This document shows positions 25,518 to 34,391 of a stretch of 64,000 nt of DNA, in pieces. The translations under genes and the position numbers were made by a program. The number at the start of each line of letters is the position of its first letter. Position 1 is the stretch's first letter. Under the pieces are notes generated by a model that was not told where the DNA came from, ran no database searches, and saw only the letters and a program-made list of their open reading frames with translations. The stretch spans positions 1,439,501 through 1,503,500 of the forward strand of contig NZ_CP060635.1 of NCBI RefSeq assembly GCF_014337215.1. The letters run 5' to 3'. The DNA comes from Wansuia hejianensis. Lineage in GTDB: Bacteria; Bacillota; Clostridia; Lachnospirales; Lachnospiraceae.

Positions 25518-26105
25518 TCAATCTGCCGCCTCCATGATCAGACGGGCACATTTTTCATATCCCAAAACGCTGCTGTTCAGCGTCATTGTATAATTTTGAG
25601 CGTTCCCCCACTCCTGGTCTGTATTATACCGGTAATTGATACTGCGCTTTTTATCCGTGTCTTTCATCAGCTTTAATGCCCCGGCTTCTGTCTTCTGATA
25701 CAGCGCACAGATCCGTTCCAGTTTTACTCTCTGGTCTCCGTGGATGAATACATGCACACAATCCGTACGCTCTCTCAGAATATAATCCGCACATCTCCCT
25801 ACAATGACGCAGGGCCCTTTTTCAGCGATCTCAAGTATCACCTTCCTCTGAGCCGTATACAGATAATCATCCAGGGAAATGCCTGTGCTGTCCCGTCCCA
25901 CAAAAGCATAGGAAAATATACTTTTTGCCGGTGAATACTCTCCCTTTTTTTCAATAAATTCTTCTGACAGTCCTGTTTCTTCAGCCGTCTTCAGGATAAT
26001 GTCCTTGTCATAAAAGGCGATCCCCAGTTTTGCTGCGATCTGCCTGCCGATATACCTGCCTCCGCTGCCAAATTCGCGGCTGATCGTGATAATTTTCTTC
26101 TCCAT
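25518..26105 (-). CDS. Cytidylate kinase-like family protein
   Basis: Cytoplasmic protein of 195 aa related to (d)CMP kinase. The N-terminus IITISREFGSGGRYIGRQIAAK is the family's P-loop-like segment; it is followed by GIAFYDKDII and, further on, CVIVGRCADYIL. Many clostridial genomes have these proteins beside MATE pumps, and here the start is only 3 bases after the stop of the MATE gene at 26109-27494. Co-transcription is therefore likely, but the substrate and the reason for the pairing are unknown. It is not the housekeeping cmk. Confidence 0.88.
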   Translation of the reverse strand: MEKKIITISREFGSGGRYIGRQIAAKLGIAFYDKDIILKTAEETGLSEEFIEKKGEYSPAKSIFSYAFVGRDSTGISLDDYLYTAQRKVILEIAEKGPCVIVGRCADYILRERTDCVHVFIHGDQRVKLERICALYQKTEAGALKLMKDTDKKRSINYRYNTDQEWGNAQNYTMTLNSSVLGYEKCARLIMEAAD

Positions 26106-26108
26106 TCT

Positions 26109-27494
26109 CTAACCCTCCAATACGCTGATTTTTTTCTTGTAAACCTGCTTCATAAAAATGCAGGCAATAACCGTTGAAACACCTTCCGCGATCAGGAAGG
26201 TGCACCACACCATCCAGATATTGTCCATTGACTGAATCGCCATCTGCGAAAATCCCCAAGCCACCGGCAGCACGAACAGGAACTGCCGGCAGACAGAAAT
26301 GACCAGTGACTCCAGCCCGCTGTCCAGCGCCTGGAATATCCCCTGGGATGCGATATTAATCCCTGCGAACAAGAAGCTCAGGGAAATCACCCGCATCGCG
26401 CCCACGCACAGCTCCTGCGTCTCCCCGGACAGCCCGAATACGGTCGAAAAAGGCCCGGCAAAGATCTCCATCACCAGAAGTCCGGCAGCCATAATTACAC
26501 AGGTATAAATCATTCCATACTTAATACCTGCCCTCACCCTGGCTTTGCTTTTCATCCCGTGGTTAAAAGAAATAACCGGCGTTATGGCGTCCCTCAGCCC
26601 AAAAGCCGCAAACAGTATAAATTGCTGGATCTTGTAATAGAGCCCATAGGCGGTAACAACCGTCTCATCAATCCTCACCAGGATCACATTCAGCCCATAA
26701 GTCATGACAGACATCAACGCCTGGGCGATGATGGCAGGTAGTCCGATCGTGTAGATCTTCCCGATCACTTCCCAGGATGGTTTCAGATAATAAAGCCCGT
26801 TCGTTATTTCTCTATTATACTTCAAATGGAATGCCAGCGCCAGTACCATCGACACAATCTGCCCAATCACTGTGGCATATGCGGCACCCTTCACCCCCAT
26901 CTCCGGGCATCCCAGCAGCCCGTATATCATAATCGGGTCCAGAATAATATTAGTCACTGCTCCCGCCACCTGCGCGATCGTAGACAGCAGCGACCTTCCC
27001 GTGGCCTGGAGCACCTTTTCAAAGATAGAAAAAAACGCGATGCCGAATGAAGTCACGCAGCAAATGCTTAAATAATCTGACGCCATCTCCAGTATCCGCG
27101 CATTTGATGTCTGCGACGTCACGTAAGCCCTGACTCCAGCCAGCCCAAAAATCAAAAACGCAAGATATATGACGCCAGCCAGAAATATCGCATTTCCCGC
27201 CACCCTGCTGGCCTTTTTCTGATCTCCCTGTCCCAGGCTTTTAGCCAGAAGCGCGTTCGTCCCCACTCCTGTGCCAATCCCAATAGCCACCATCAGCATC
27301 TGTACCGGAAATGCCAGCGTCAGCGCATTCAACGCGGCTTCACCGATTCCCGCCATGTTGGATACAAAGGCGCTGTCTACAATATTATAGAGTGCCTGAA
27401 TCATCATGGATAAAATCATCGGAATTCCCATAGACAGCATCAGCCGATTGACGGGCATGGTTCCCATACTGTTCATTGATTCTTTTTCTTTCAT
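26109..27494 (-). CDS. MATE family multidrug efflux transporter
   Basis: Membrane antiporter of 461 aa. The first helices read MLSMGIPMILSMMIQALYNIVDSAFVSNMAG and the second half contains GLPAIIAQALMSVMTYGLNVILV, as in MepA-like MATE proteins. I start it at ATG 27494, which has GGAGG 7 bases upstream, rather than at an in-frame ATG at 27557 that lies inside the leader. Transcripts from the promoter at 27629-27658 meet a terminator at 27570-27605 before the gene, so expression is probably attenuated. The cytidylate kinase-like gene follows in the same operon. Confidence 0.95.
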   Translation of the reverse strand: MKEKESMNSMGTMPVNRLMLSMGIPMILSMMIQALYNIVDSAFVSNMAGIGEAALNALTLAFPVQMLMVAIGIGTGVGTNALLAKSLGQGDQKKASRVAGNAIFLAGVIYLAFLIFGLAGVRAYVTSQTSNARILEMASDYLSICCVTSFGIAFFSIFEKVLQATGRSLLSTIAQVAGAVTNIILDPIMIYGLLGCPEMGVKGAAYATVIGQIVSMVLALAFHLKYNREITNGLYYLKPSWEVIGKIYTIGLPAIIAQALMSVMTYGLNVILVRIDETVVTAYGLYYKIQQFILFAAFGLRDAITPVISFNHGMKSKARVRAGIKYGMIYTCVIMAAGLLVMEIFAGPFSTVFGLSGETQELCVGAMRVISLSFLFAGINIASQGIFQALDSGLESLVISVCRQFLFVLPVAWGFSQMAIQSMDNIWMVWCTFLIAEGVSTVIACIFMKQVYKKKISVLEG

Positions 27495-27569
27495 GTCAAA
27501 CCTCCATCTAATCTCTTTGGAATCTTTTCCAACCTGTCCCGAGAGCTGGTGCATCATGAATTATTTTCA

Positions 27570-27605
27570 CACAAAAAGGCGTAAATCCATATCTGGATTT
27601 ACGCC
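27570..27605 (-). terminator. Leader terminator (attenuator) of the MATE gene at 26109-27494
   Basis: GGCGTAAATCCA (27578-27589) and TGGATTTACGCC (27594-27605) form a 12-bp perfect stem with a 4-nt loop, followed on the minus strand by TTTTTGTGTGAAAA. It lies between promoter and gene. No other gene ends here on the minus strand, so it can only act on the MATE transcript. A GTG frame (27567-27614, 15 codons) crosses the hairpin. Confidence 0.85.
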
Positions 27606-27628
27606 CCGGGCCACTCGATTCGTAATGT

Positions 27629-27658
27629 ATTTTACCAAGAAATAAAGAAAAAAGTCAA
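27629..27658 (-). promoter_or_regulatory. Promoter of the MATE-cytidylate kinase-like operon
   Basis: On the minus strand, TTGACT (27653-27658), 18 bases, TAAAAT (27629-27634). The leader to ATG 27494 would be about 130 nt and contains the terminator. Confidence 0.65.
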
Positions 27659-27669
27659 CAAAAAACTTT

Positions 27670-28653
27670 TCATAACCTCACATTTTTTTCTTCTCCAAAT
27701 TTCAATCTGAACGCTCTGGGTGTCATGTGATACCTTTCTTTGAACATCCTGTGGAAATAGCTGTTATTTTCGTATCCCACAGCAGCTATGATGTCATGAA
27801 TCGGCAGATCCGTCTCACACATCAGACTGACGGCCTTTCCCAGCCGTTTCCGCTGCAGCAGTTCCTTAAAATTATACCCGCTGGATTTTTTGATCAGCTT
27901 GCTCAGGGAATGTATGGGCAGATGAAGCCGGCCCGCCAGCTCCGTCAGGGTGGCTGTGCGGTAATTCTGTCCAATATAGTCCAGAGTGGTCATCATAACC
28001 ATATTCTCGTACTGGTTCGGCCCCCTTGTCTCAGCGTACTGGACTGAATCCAGCAGATACAGGAACAAAAGGCCCATGGTCGTCTGATTAATCAAATTCT
28101 GATCCTTCTGCTTCATGACCAGGGAATAGATCATGTTCTCCAGAAGATTCTGGATCTGGAGTATCTCCGACACCTTAAAATACAGATATTCACCCCTCTG
28201 CTCATCCTTCCTCAGCGTGTTCACCAGAAACTCCGCCAGGACATTGTCTTTTCCGATCATATTGGAGGCCACATCAAAAAATTCCGGCAGGATAATAAAG
28301 TTTATGACGATATCGCTCTCTCCGGCCGCCAGTATTTCATGCCTCGTATATTGATTCAGGAACAGAAGCTCCCCCTTTTTCACCGTAATATCCCGCCCGC
28401 CGATTCTGTTAGTTACCGCGCCCTCACAGACATATATCACTTCTACATAATTGTGGCGGTGCAGCGGAAAATGCACAAACCGGGTATGGGTCCGGACTGT
28501 GATCAGATTCCCGGCCTCCAGCATTTTAGTGCTGTCAACCGTAAATTCTTCTCCGGAAGTGTATAGCCCCTTCTCCACCTCCGCACCTCCGTCCAGAATC
28601 TTCTGTTCCTCCTCCGTTATGGCCCGCAGCCGTTCCAGCAGATCACGGTTCAT
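27670..28653 (-). CDS. AraC family regulator with cupin sensor domain, probably of rhamnose genes
   Basis: Cytoplasmic transcription factor of 327 aa. The N-terminal cupin (about residues 50-130) contains FVHFPLHRHNYVEVIYVCEG and a KKGELLFLN strand; the C-terminal AraC helix-turn-helix pair (about 225-322) contains LPIHSLSKLIKKSSGYNFKELL and AVGYENNSYFHRMFKERY. It lies downstream of rhaBA and is separated from them by a terminator, so it has its own promoter. The context suggests it senses L-rhamnose or a derivative, like RhaR/RhaS. This is inference from position. Confidence 0.9.
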   Translation of the reverse strand: MNRDLLERLRAITEEEQKILDGGAEVEKGLYTSGEEFTVDSTKMLEAGNLITVRTHTRFVHFPLHRHNYVEVIYVCEGAVTNRIGGRDITVKKGELLFLNQYTRHEILAAGESDIVINFIILPEFFDVASNMIGKDNVLAEFLVNTLRKDEQRGEYLYFKVSEILQIQNLLENMIYSLVMKQKDQNLINQTTMGLLFLYLLDSVQYAETRGPNQYENMVMMTTLDYIGQNYRTATLTELAGRLHLPIHSLSKLIKKSSGYNFKELLQRKRLGKAVSLMCETDLPIHDIIAAVGYENNSYFHRMFKERYHMTPRAFRLKFGEEKNVRL

Positions 28654-28810
28654 CCAATTCCCCCATTCTGTATCCCTGCTTTACTCCACTCTTCGATACG
28701 TTCACCATGAGTATTACTCTATGCCATATATATTTTTCTGTTGTCCATTTTTAATCCCAAAAACCCAGGATATACATACTAGATTATAACATTTCCCAAA
28801 AGGTTTAACA

Positions 28811-28857
28811 ATAAAAAACCCGCCCGGCTCACAGTACAGACAGCCTGCGGCGGGCGG
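28811..28857 (-). terminator. Intrinsic terminator after rhaBA
   Basis: CCGCCCG (28820-28826) pairs with CGGGCGG (28851-28857); on the minus strand GGTTTTTTATTG follows. It starts 16 bases past the rhaA stop codon. Confidence 0.85.
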
Positions 28858-28872
28858 ATCTCTGTTACATTT

Positions 28873-30129
28873 TTATGCTCTCCTGGCAAGAACGTCCTTC
28901 TCATAGGACTGAATCTCCTCAAACCAGTCTTCCTGTACCGGGACTCCGCAGCTCTCGCAGTAGTAATCCCATACAAGACCGAATGGATACGTCTTCATCT
29001 CTTCCTGCTGCATCATCAGCTCTGTGAACTGGCTGTTATCCTGCAGCTCTTTCAGCCTAGCGTTCGGGCTTAACAGCGCGTACATCAGGGCTTTCTGCAT
29101 GTTGCGCATACCCACTGTCCACGCGGATACACGGTTAATGCTGGCGTCAAAATAGTCAAGCGCCAGAAGGACACGGTCTATCGCGTCATTTCTGACAATC
29201 TCCTTGGCTATCTCCTTGGTTTCGTCGTCAAACAGCACCACATGATCGGAATCCCAGCGCACCGGGCGGGTCACATGGAGAGCGATCTTATCATTGAACA
29301 GGAGCATCGAAGAAATCTTATCCGATACTACCTCCGTCGGATGATAATGTCCGTTGTCCATCAGACTGATGATACCGTTCCGGGCGGCATAATTCACTGT
29401 GAATTCACTGGAACCAACGGTGTAGGATTCCAGGCCGATGCCGAACACTTTGGATTCCAGGCAAACCAGGACCTTGGACCGGTCATAATCGATGGAGAGA
29501 ATCTGATCCAGGGAATCCTTAAATCTCGCTCTCGGCCCCAGACGGTCTGCCGGCACATCCTTATAGCCGTCCGGAATCCAGATGTTCATCGCACAGGGAT
29601 ATCCGGTCTGCTCAGCAAAATACTGGGAAATGCGGATGCACGCCTTGCCATGCTCAATCCAGAACTTACGCACCTCCGGGTCCGGGCTGGACAGTGTCAG
29701 CCCGTCCTTAACCATATCATGAGAGAAATACGTGGGATTGAAGTCCAGGCCGATTCCTCTTTTCTTCGCAAAATCAACCCATTTCTGGAAATGCTTCGGC
29801 TCCAGTTTATCGCGGTCAACAAATTCGCCCGGCTCAAAAATTGCGTAATTTGCATGCAGATTCAGCTTCTTGGTTCCCGGAATCAGCGAAAAAGCTTCGT
29901 CGATATCAGCCATCAGTTCTTCCGGCGTCCTGGCTTTTCCCGGGTAGTTGCCTGTGGCCTGGATACCTCCGGTCAGAGGGCCGTCATGATCAAAGCCAGT
30001 CACGTCATCTCCCTGCCAGCAGTGCATGGATACCGGGATTTTTTTCAGGATATCCACTGCCTTGTCGGTGTCCACACCGATTTTCGCATACATCTCTTTA
30101 GCAACTTCGTATTTCTCTTTTACTGTCAT
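28873..30129 (-). CDS. rhaA: L-rhamnose isomerase
   Basis: Cytoplasmic metal-dependent enzyme of 418 aa that converts L-rhamnose to L-rhamnulose, the first step of rhamnose breakdown. The sequence is full length and clearly of the RhaA family: IPVSMHCWQGDDVTGFD near residue 32, GGIQATGNYPGKARTPEELMADID, and metal-site segments such as LNLHANYAIFE and the LMDNGHYHPTE region that carries Asp and His ligands. GGAGG precedes ATG 30129. It follows rhaB by 15 bases in one operon. The next step after RhaB, rhamnulose-1-phosphate aldolase, is not encoded in this window. Confidence 0.96.
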   Translation of the reverse strand: MTVKEKYEVAKEMYAKIGVDTDKAVDILKKIPVSMHCWQGDDVTGFDHDGPLTGGIQATGNYPGKARTPEELMADIDEAFSLIPGTKKLNLHANYAIFEPGEFVDRDKLEPKHFQKWVDFAKKRGIGLDFNPTYFSHDMVKDGLTLSSPDPEVRKFWIEHGKACIRISQYFAEQTGYPCAMNIWIPDGYKDVPADRLGPRARFKDSLDQILSIDYDRSKVLVCLESKVFGIGLESYTVGSSEFTVNYAARNGIISLMDNGHYHPTEVVSDKISSMLLFNDKIALHVTRPVRWDSDHVVLFDDETKEIAKEIVRNDAIDRVLLALDYFDASINRVSAWTVGMRNMQKALMYALLSPNARLKELQDNSQFTELMMQQEEMKTYPFGLVWDYYCESCGVPVQEDWFEEIQSYEKDVLARRA

Positions 30130-30144
30130 TTTTTCCTCCTTGTT

Positions 30145-31548
30145 TCAGGCCTGATAAATTTTTATTCCAAAGGATTCATGGATTACATCACGCGCAGCCT
30201 CCACGGATGCAAACTCCTTTGCTTTCAGCATCTGAGCTGTGATATTGCCGATGGCTGTCGCCTCGCCTGGGCCGGCATGGACTTCTTTTCCGGTGGCTTT
30301 GGCCGTCAGCTCATTCAGATAGCCGGCATTGGAACCACCCCCCACCACATGAATGCGGGAATAGGTGCGTCCGGTTGTCTCTTCCAGCTCTTTTACGGTT
30401 CTGGCATAGCATTCTGCCAGACTGGTATATATGACGGTAGCTATCTCACCCAGGGTTTCCGGCACCTGCTGGCCGCTGTTTTTGCAGTAATCCTTTACCG
30501 CCTGAGTCATATTGTCCGGAGACAGGAAGCAGTTATCATTGGCATCCACACGGGACGGGAAATCCTTTGCTTCCTCTGCCATCTCGCAGATCTCGGCAAA
30601 TCCGTATTTATCTCCGTACTCATGTCTGACTGACTGGATCATCCAGAGACCCATGATGTTCTTCAGGTGGCGGAATCTGTGATTATAACCGCCTTCATTG
30701 GTGAAATTCAGGTCACAGCTCTGCTGGGAGCAGTCCGGCCTGGCCATCTCCACGCCCATCAGGGACCAGGTGCCTGAGCTTATGTATACAAAATCGTCAT
30801 CATTCGCCGGCACGGCCAGGACAGCCGATCCGGTGTCGTGGGTGCAGGGAACTACGATCTCCAGATCATAGCCGATCTCCTCTGCCAGCTCCGGCCTTAA
30901 ATTCCCCAGGCTGGTGCCCGGCATGACCAGTTCATTGAACATGGCTTTCTTGTAGCCAAGCATGTCCATCAGCTCATAATCCCAGTCATTGGTCTGGGCG
31001 TTGATCAGCTGAGACGTGGTCGCTTCCGTATATTCATTCACCTTTTTGCCGCACAGCAGATAATGGAAGTAATCCGGCACAAACAGCAGGGAATCTGCCT
31101 GCTCCATATACTGCGGATATTTCTTCTTCACCGCCATCAGCTGATAAATTGTGTTATAAATTGCTTTCTGAATGCCGGTCCGCGCATAGAGGTCATTCTG
31201 TGAGATAATCTTATATACTTCTTCATCCATGCCGTCAGTCCGGTGGTCACGATAACCTACCGTGTTCCCCAAAACCCCGCCATCTTTGTCCAGCAGCACA
31301 AAATCAACGCCCCAGGTGTCCACACCCAGGCTGACAGGAATCTTGCCCAGCTCTTTGCATTTCTTAAGCCCGGTGACAATCTCCCGGAAGATACGGTCAA
31401 ATTCCCAGCACAGCTCATCATCCTTCTTAACCATACCGTTCTCGAAACGATGAATCTCTTCCAGCTGCATCTTTCCATTCTCAGTCCAGCCCACCATCAG
31501 GCGTCCGCTGGACGCTCCCATATCTACTGCTGCATAATACTTACTCAT
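30145..31548 (-). CDS. rhaB: Rhamnulokinase
   Basis: FGGY-family sugar kinase of 467 aa that phosphorylates L-rhamnulose at position 1. The ASKHA ATPase fold is evident: YYAAVDMGASSGRLMVG at the N-terminus, VSLGVDTWGVDFVLLDKDG near 80, CTHDTGSAVLAVP and the adenosine motif IHVVGGGSNAGYLNELTA near the end. ATG 31548 follows AAGGAGG; an upstream in-frame start at 31575 would overlap that ribosome binding site. It is the first gene of the rhaBA operon. A TATAAT box at 31592-31597 is preceded by a poor -35 region, as expected for an activated promoter. Confidence 0.96.
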   Translation of the reverse strand: MSKYYAAVDMGASSGRLMVGWTENGKMQLEEIHRFENGMVKKDDELCWEFDRIFREIVTGLKKCKELGKIPVSLGVDTWGVDFVLLDKDGGVLGNTVGYRDHRTDGMDEEVYKIISQNDLYARTGIQKAIYNTIYQLMAVKKKYPQYMEQADSLLFVPDYFHYLLCGKKVNEYTEATTSQLINAQTNDWDYELMDMLGYKKAMFNELVMPGTSLGNLRPELAEEIGYDLEIVVPCTHDTGSAVLAVPANDDDFVYISSGTWSLMGVEMARPDCSQQSCDLNFTNEGGYNHRFRHLKNIMGLWMIQSVRHEYGDKYGFAEICEMAEEAKDFPSRVDANDNCFLSPDNMTQAVKDYCKNSGQQVPETLGEIATVIYTSLAECYARTVKELEETTGRTYSRIHVVGGGSNAGYLNELTAKATGKEVHAGPGEATAIGNITAQMLKAKEFASVEAARDVIHESFGIKIYQA

Positions 31549-31591
31549 GGAATCCTCCTTCTCATATGTTTCCATATGTTAGCTTGTTTTT

Positions 31592-31620
31592 ATTATATCA
31601 GAACCCGCACGGGAAATTAA
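31592..31620 (-). promoter_or_regulatory. Candidate rhaBA promoter with internal dyad
   Basis: TATAAT (minus strand, 31592-31597) is preceded at 17 bases by TTAATT (31615-31620), a weak -35. The palindrome CCCGCACGGG (31604-31613) lies in the spacer and could be an operator or act after transcription as a hairpin. It is about 45 bp upstream of ATG 31548. Confidence 0.4.
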
Positions 31621-31670
31621 GAACCCTGTTTGTAAAAAAAAGTGTCCTCATTTGCACGGATTCATGATTC

Positions 31671-32444
31671 CTATTCGTTCGCTCCAGTTCTCTCTTCCTG
31701 CATTTTGCTTCGGTACTCCTTCGGAGTATAGCCGGTTGAGTTCTTAAACACCCGGCTGAAATAGAACTGCCCGTTAAATCCGGTAAACTCCGCAATCTGT
31801 CCGATCAGGTAGTCATCCGTCTCCAACATCTTCTTAGCCTCTTCAATCCGTATATTGGTCAGGAATTCGTTATACGTACAGTTGCAGCAATTCTTGAATA
31901 TCCGGCTCAGATAGGGCTGGTTGATGCCAAAGGTATTGCAGATGGTAAGAATGCTGTTGTTTCCGCTTAAATTTTTGCGTATAAACTTTTCAATCTCCTC
32001 TACCATCTTCTGATCGCTGATCTTCCCTGCAGGAGGCAGGGGCGAAACGTCCTCTTTCCCTTTATCCTCATCCAGGACCTTCTCAATCTGCCGGAATACC
32101 TCTTCAACTTTCTTAGGGTCCAGAGGCTTCAGCAGGTAATCAAAGGCACCATAAGAAAACGCGTCATGGACATAGTCAAAATCAGAATATCCGCTGACGG
32201 CCACACAAATCACATTACTTTCGCCCTGCTGCATCACATATTTAATCAATTCCACGCCGCTTTTCTTCGGCATCTTCATATCGGTCAGAATGACCTCTGG
32301 CTTAAGCTTTTCATACATGGCGATGGCTTCATCGACCCCATAAACTTCGCCCACAATCTGGAATTTTTCAGTTTTTCTCTGAATAATCCTCCGCTCCATG
32401 GAGATAGCAGCCGGCTCATCATCTACTAAAAGTACCTGATACAT
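31671..32444 (-). CDS. Compact YesN-type response regulator, AraC output
   Basis: Transcription factor of 257 aa. The receiver domain (1-125) has DDE at 8-10, phospho-acceptor Asp55 (VILTDMKMPKKSG) and LLKPLDPKK. A short linker leads to the AraC domain (about 150-250) with GINQPYLSRIFKNCCNCTYNEFL and FKNSTGYTPKEYR. It lacks the long middle region of the other YesN protein at 10166-11743. It is separated by 147 bases from the kinase gene, and that gap is filled by two copies of a repeat. The likely target is the adjacent rhamnose transport operon or the esterase. Confidence 0.94.
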   Translation of the reverse strand: MYQVLLVDDEPAAISMERRIIQRKTEKFQIVGEVYGVDEAIAMYEKLKPEVILTDMKMPKKSGVELIKYVMQQGESNVICVAVSGYSDFDYVHDAFSYGAFDYLLKPLDPKKVEEVFRQIEKVLDEDKGKEDVSPLPPAGKISDQKMVEEIEKFIRKNLSGNNSILTICNTFGINQPYLSRIFKNCCNCTYNEFLTNIRIEEAKKMLETDDYLIGQIAEFTGFNGQFYFSRVFKNSTGYTPKEYRSKMQEERTGANE

Positions 32445-32463
32445 CCATCTCTCACCCTTTCAT

Positions 32464-32584
32464 ACATTGTGGAACAGCGCAGCTGTTCCCCGCTCCGCCA
32501 GGAGCATGTGTTACGGGATGCCCTGCGGGTATACTTTGTAGAACAGCGTTAGCTGTTCCCCCGCCCCGCCGGGGCACGCATTAC
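32464..32584. repeat. Two tandem copies of a small palindromic intergenic repeat
   Basis: Copy 1 (about 32464-32517) and copy 2 (about 32531-32584) each contain two hairpins. The first is GGAACAGC/GCTGTTCC (32471-32478, 32482-32489) and GAACAGC/GCTGTTC (32541-32547, 32552-32558). The second is GCTCC-GCCA-GGAGC (32492-32505) in copy 1 and GCCCC-GCC-GGGGC (32563-32575) in copy 2. The T-to-C and A-to-G changes in that stem compensate each other. A further inverted copy is at 52807-52865 and a worn one may be at 46507-46545. Resembles a REP/BOX-type element. Confidence 0.75.
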
Positions 32585-32591
32585 AGTATAT

Positions 32592-34391
32592 TTACCTGTC
32601 AAATCCAAAAAGGATACTGGTTCCGCCTTCCTTATTCTCAGGATTCAGCTCATACCAGAAGCTGTCCCCATAGAAAAGTGACAGACGGATCAATGTCCCG
32701 CCAAGCCCCATCCCGCCAAACTGTACCTTGGCGGATGTATACAATGCTACTTCCTCTTCGGAAAATTCTTTCAGCCGCTTCCTTATTTTCTCTGCCGCCT
32801 CTTCAGAAATCCCACAACCATTGTCAGCCACTTCCACGGTTACCTTACCATTAGAGCAGGTGGTGGAAATCTTGATTACCACCGTTTCACGCTCTATCAG
32901 GCTAAATTTTATCGCATTTTCAGCCAGAGGCTGATAGGTAAGCTTCGGAATCAGAAGATATTTACATTCATCATCCATATGGATCTCATATTCCAGACGC
33001 TGACGGTACCTGCTTTTCATAATCGACAAGTAGGATTTCAGATTATCCATCTCATCCCCGATGGTCACCTCCGTTACCTCATAATCTGCCGCATACCGCA
33101 GGATTTCCGTCAGGCTGTAGCAGGCGTCTGCCGCTTCTTCATTCTCACCCTGCTCACACATATTGGCAATCCCACCGAGGGAATTATACAGAAAATGAGG
33201 GCCCATAACCGACTGAAGTGCGTCAAATAATGCCTTATTCTGCACCAGCTCCATTTTTTTCTGGCGTTCCAGCGCTTCCTGAAGCCGTTTAGCCATGCGT
33301 TCAAAGGAGTTTACCAGAATATCCGTCTCCGGCGATTTCGCACGTATCAGCACCTTTTCTCCAAAGTTATGAATGTCTATTTTTTCCATGTGCCGGACCA
33401 GGGAATTCAGCGGCTTCATGATCACCCTGGTGATAATCCGGCAAAACACCGCATTTAATACAATCATGATGAAAGCTACGAGAATAATGCCTTTCAGCAC
33501 CTGATTGACAGCAGCATTCAGAACAGATTTCTGTACCACAACTATTGTTCTGCAGGAAAAGTAATTAGAAGGGGCAATCGCAATCATTTCATCCTTCGTC
33601 TGCCGTATCCTGGAATACTGATTGGAAATCTGGGCCAGCCTCTCCATATATTCCTCGTCCCTACCCATACTGCTGTAAAAATATTCGTCTGTATCATCCA
33701 TGAGCACAGCCACACCCACTTCGCTTCCGTTGATCGTCGCCGCGCAGACCTCATCCATGTAAAACACATTCTGCTGCACTTCAATGAAGCCTGTGATGAC
33801 TGTATCCGCATTTTTAATCGGCTTGATCTCCGTCACCACTGTTACTCCGCGGGAATCATCCCAGAAATCTTCCGTCTGACCCAGGTACACACGGCTGGTC
33901 GCCTGATTCATGTTGTAATTATTAATCAGATTCTGAGCTCTTTCGCGGACTGCTTCCTGTTCCGGCTCAGCCGTTCCGGTACAGATGTATTCCCCATCCA
34001 GATTATAGATCGCCACACGCCTGATATTGGAACGGTTCTTATAGGCGTCCACCAGCCTCCTCCTCAGCGTTGCCGTATCCGCGTATGTCCTTTCATCAGT
34101 CAGCCAGTGATTCCAGGCAATCGAAAAGCTGCTTCCGGTCATCACGTCAATGGTTACCTGGTCCAGGGTATTCAGATGGCTGTCCACCTGAGCCATAACA
34201 GTATCTGAAATTTGTACAAGATTTTCCTTGCCTTCGTCATAAATCTGCGCGTAATAATAACGATAAAAAATGAACACCGCTACAATCACGAATACCGTCA
34301 CTAAAAGGGCGTAGGCGAGCGACAGCCGGCTGCTGATTTTCATTTTATTCTTCCCTGGCTTCACTCCTTCTCCCCCCGTCCTGGTATTCAT
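32592..34391 (-). CDS. YesM-type sensor histidine kinase
   Basis: Membrane kinase of about 599 aa. A first helix near residues 20-43 is followed by a large extracellular domain (about 45-295, Cache-like in length), a second helix near 298-317, a HAMP-like segment, and the kinase core with MGPHFLYNSLGGIAN (His399), NAIKFSLIE and VADNGCGIS. The ATG at 34391 overlaps the esterase stop codon (ATGA), so I take it as a coupled start; another possible start is ATG 34343, which has AGGGAAG upstream and begins MKISSRLSL. It pairs with the regulator at 31671-32444. The big outside domain suggests direct or protein-assisted sensing of a saccharide. Confidence 0.93.
   Translation of the reverse strand: MNTRTGGEGVKPGKNKMKISSRLSLAYALLVTVFVIVAVFIFYRYYYAQIYDEGKENLVQISDTVMAQVDSHLNTLDQVTIDVMTGSSFSIAWNHWLTDERTYADTATLRRRLVDAYKNRSNIRRVAIYNLDGEYICTGTAEPEQEAVRERAQNLINNYNMNQATSRVYLGQTEDFWDDSRGVTVVTEIKPIKNADTVITGFIEVQQNVFYMDEVCAATINGSEVGVAVLMDDTDEYFYSSMGRDEEYMERLAQISNQYSRIRQTKDEMIAIAPSNYFSCRTIVVVQKSVLNAAVNQVLKGIILVAFIMIVLNAVFCRIITRVIMKPLNSLVRHMEKIDIHNFGEKVLIRAKSPETDILVNSFERMAKRLQEALERQKKMELVQNKALFDALQSVMGPHFLYNSLGGIANMCEQGENEEAADACYSLTEILRYAADYEVTEVTIGDEMDNLKSYLSIMKSRYRQRLEYEIHMDDECKYLLIPKLTYQPLAENAIKFSLIERETVVIKISTTCSNGKVTVEVADNGCGISEEAAEKIRKRLKEFSEEEVALYTSAKVQFGGMGLGGTLIRLSLFYGDSFWYELNPENKEGGTSILFGFDR

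Noticed and set aside
28780..28860. Series of direct and inverted repeats as a CRISPR remnant
   Set aside because: The repeats are a single GC-rich terminator stem after rhaA; no repeat-spacer periodicity is present here or elsewhere in the window.
29242..30633. Plus-strand open frame of 463 codons opposite rhaA and rhaB
   Set aside because: It crosses two genes and their terminator-free junction on the other strand, and its sequence looks like translated antisense with no recognisable domain.
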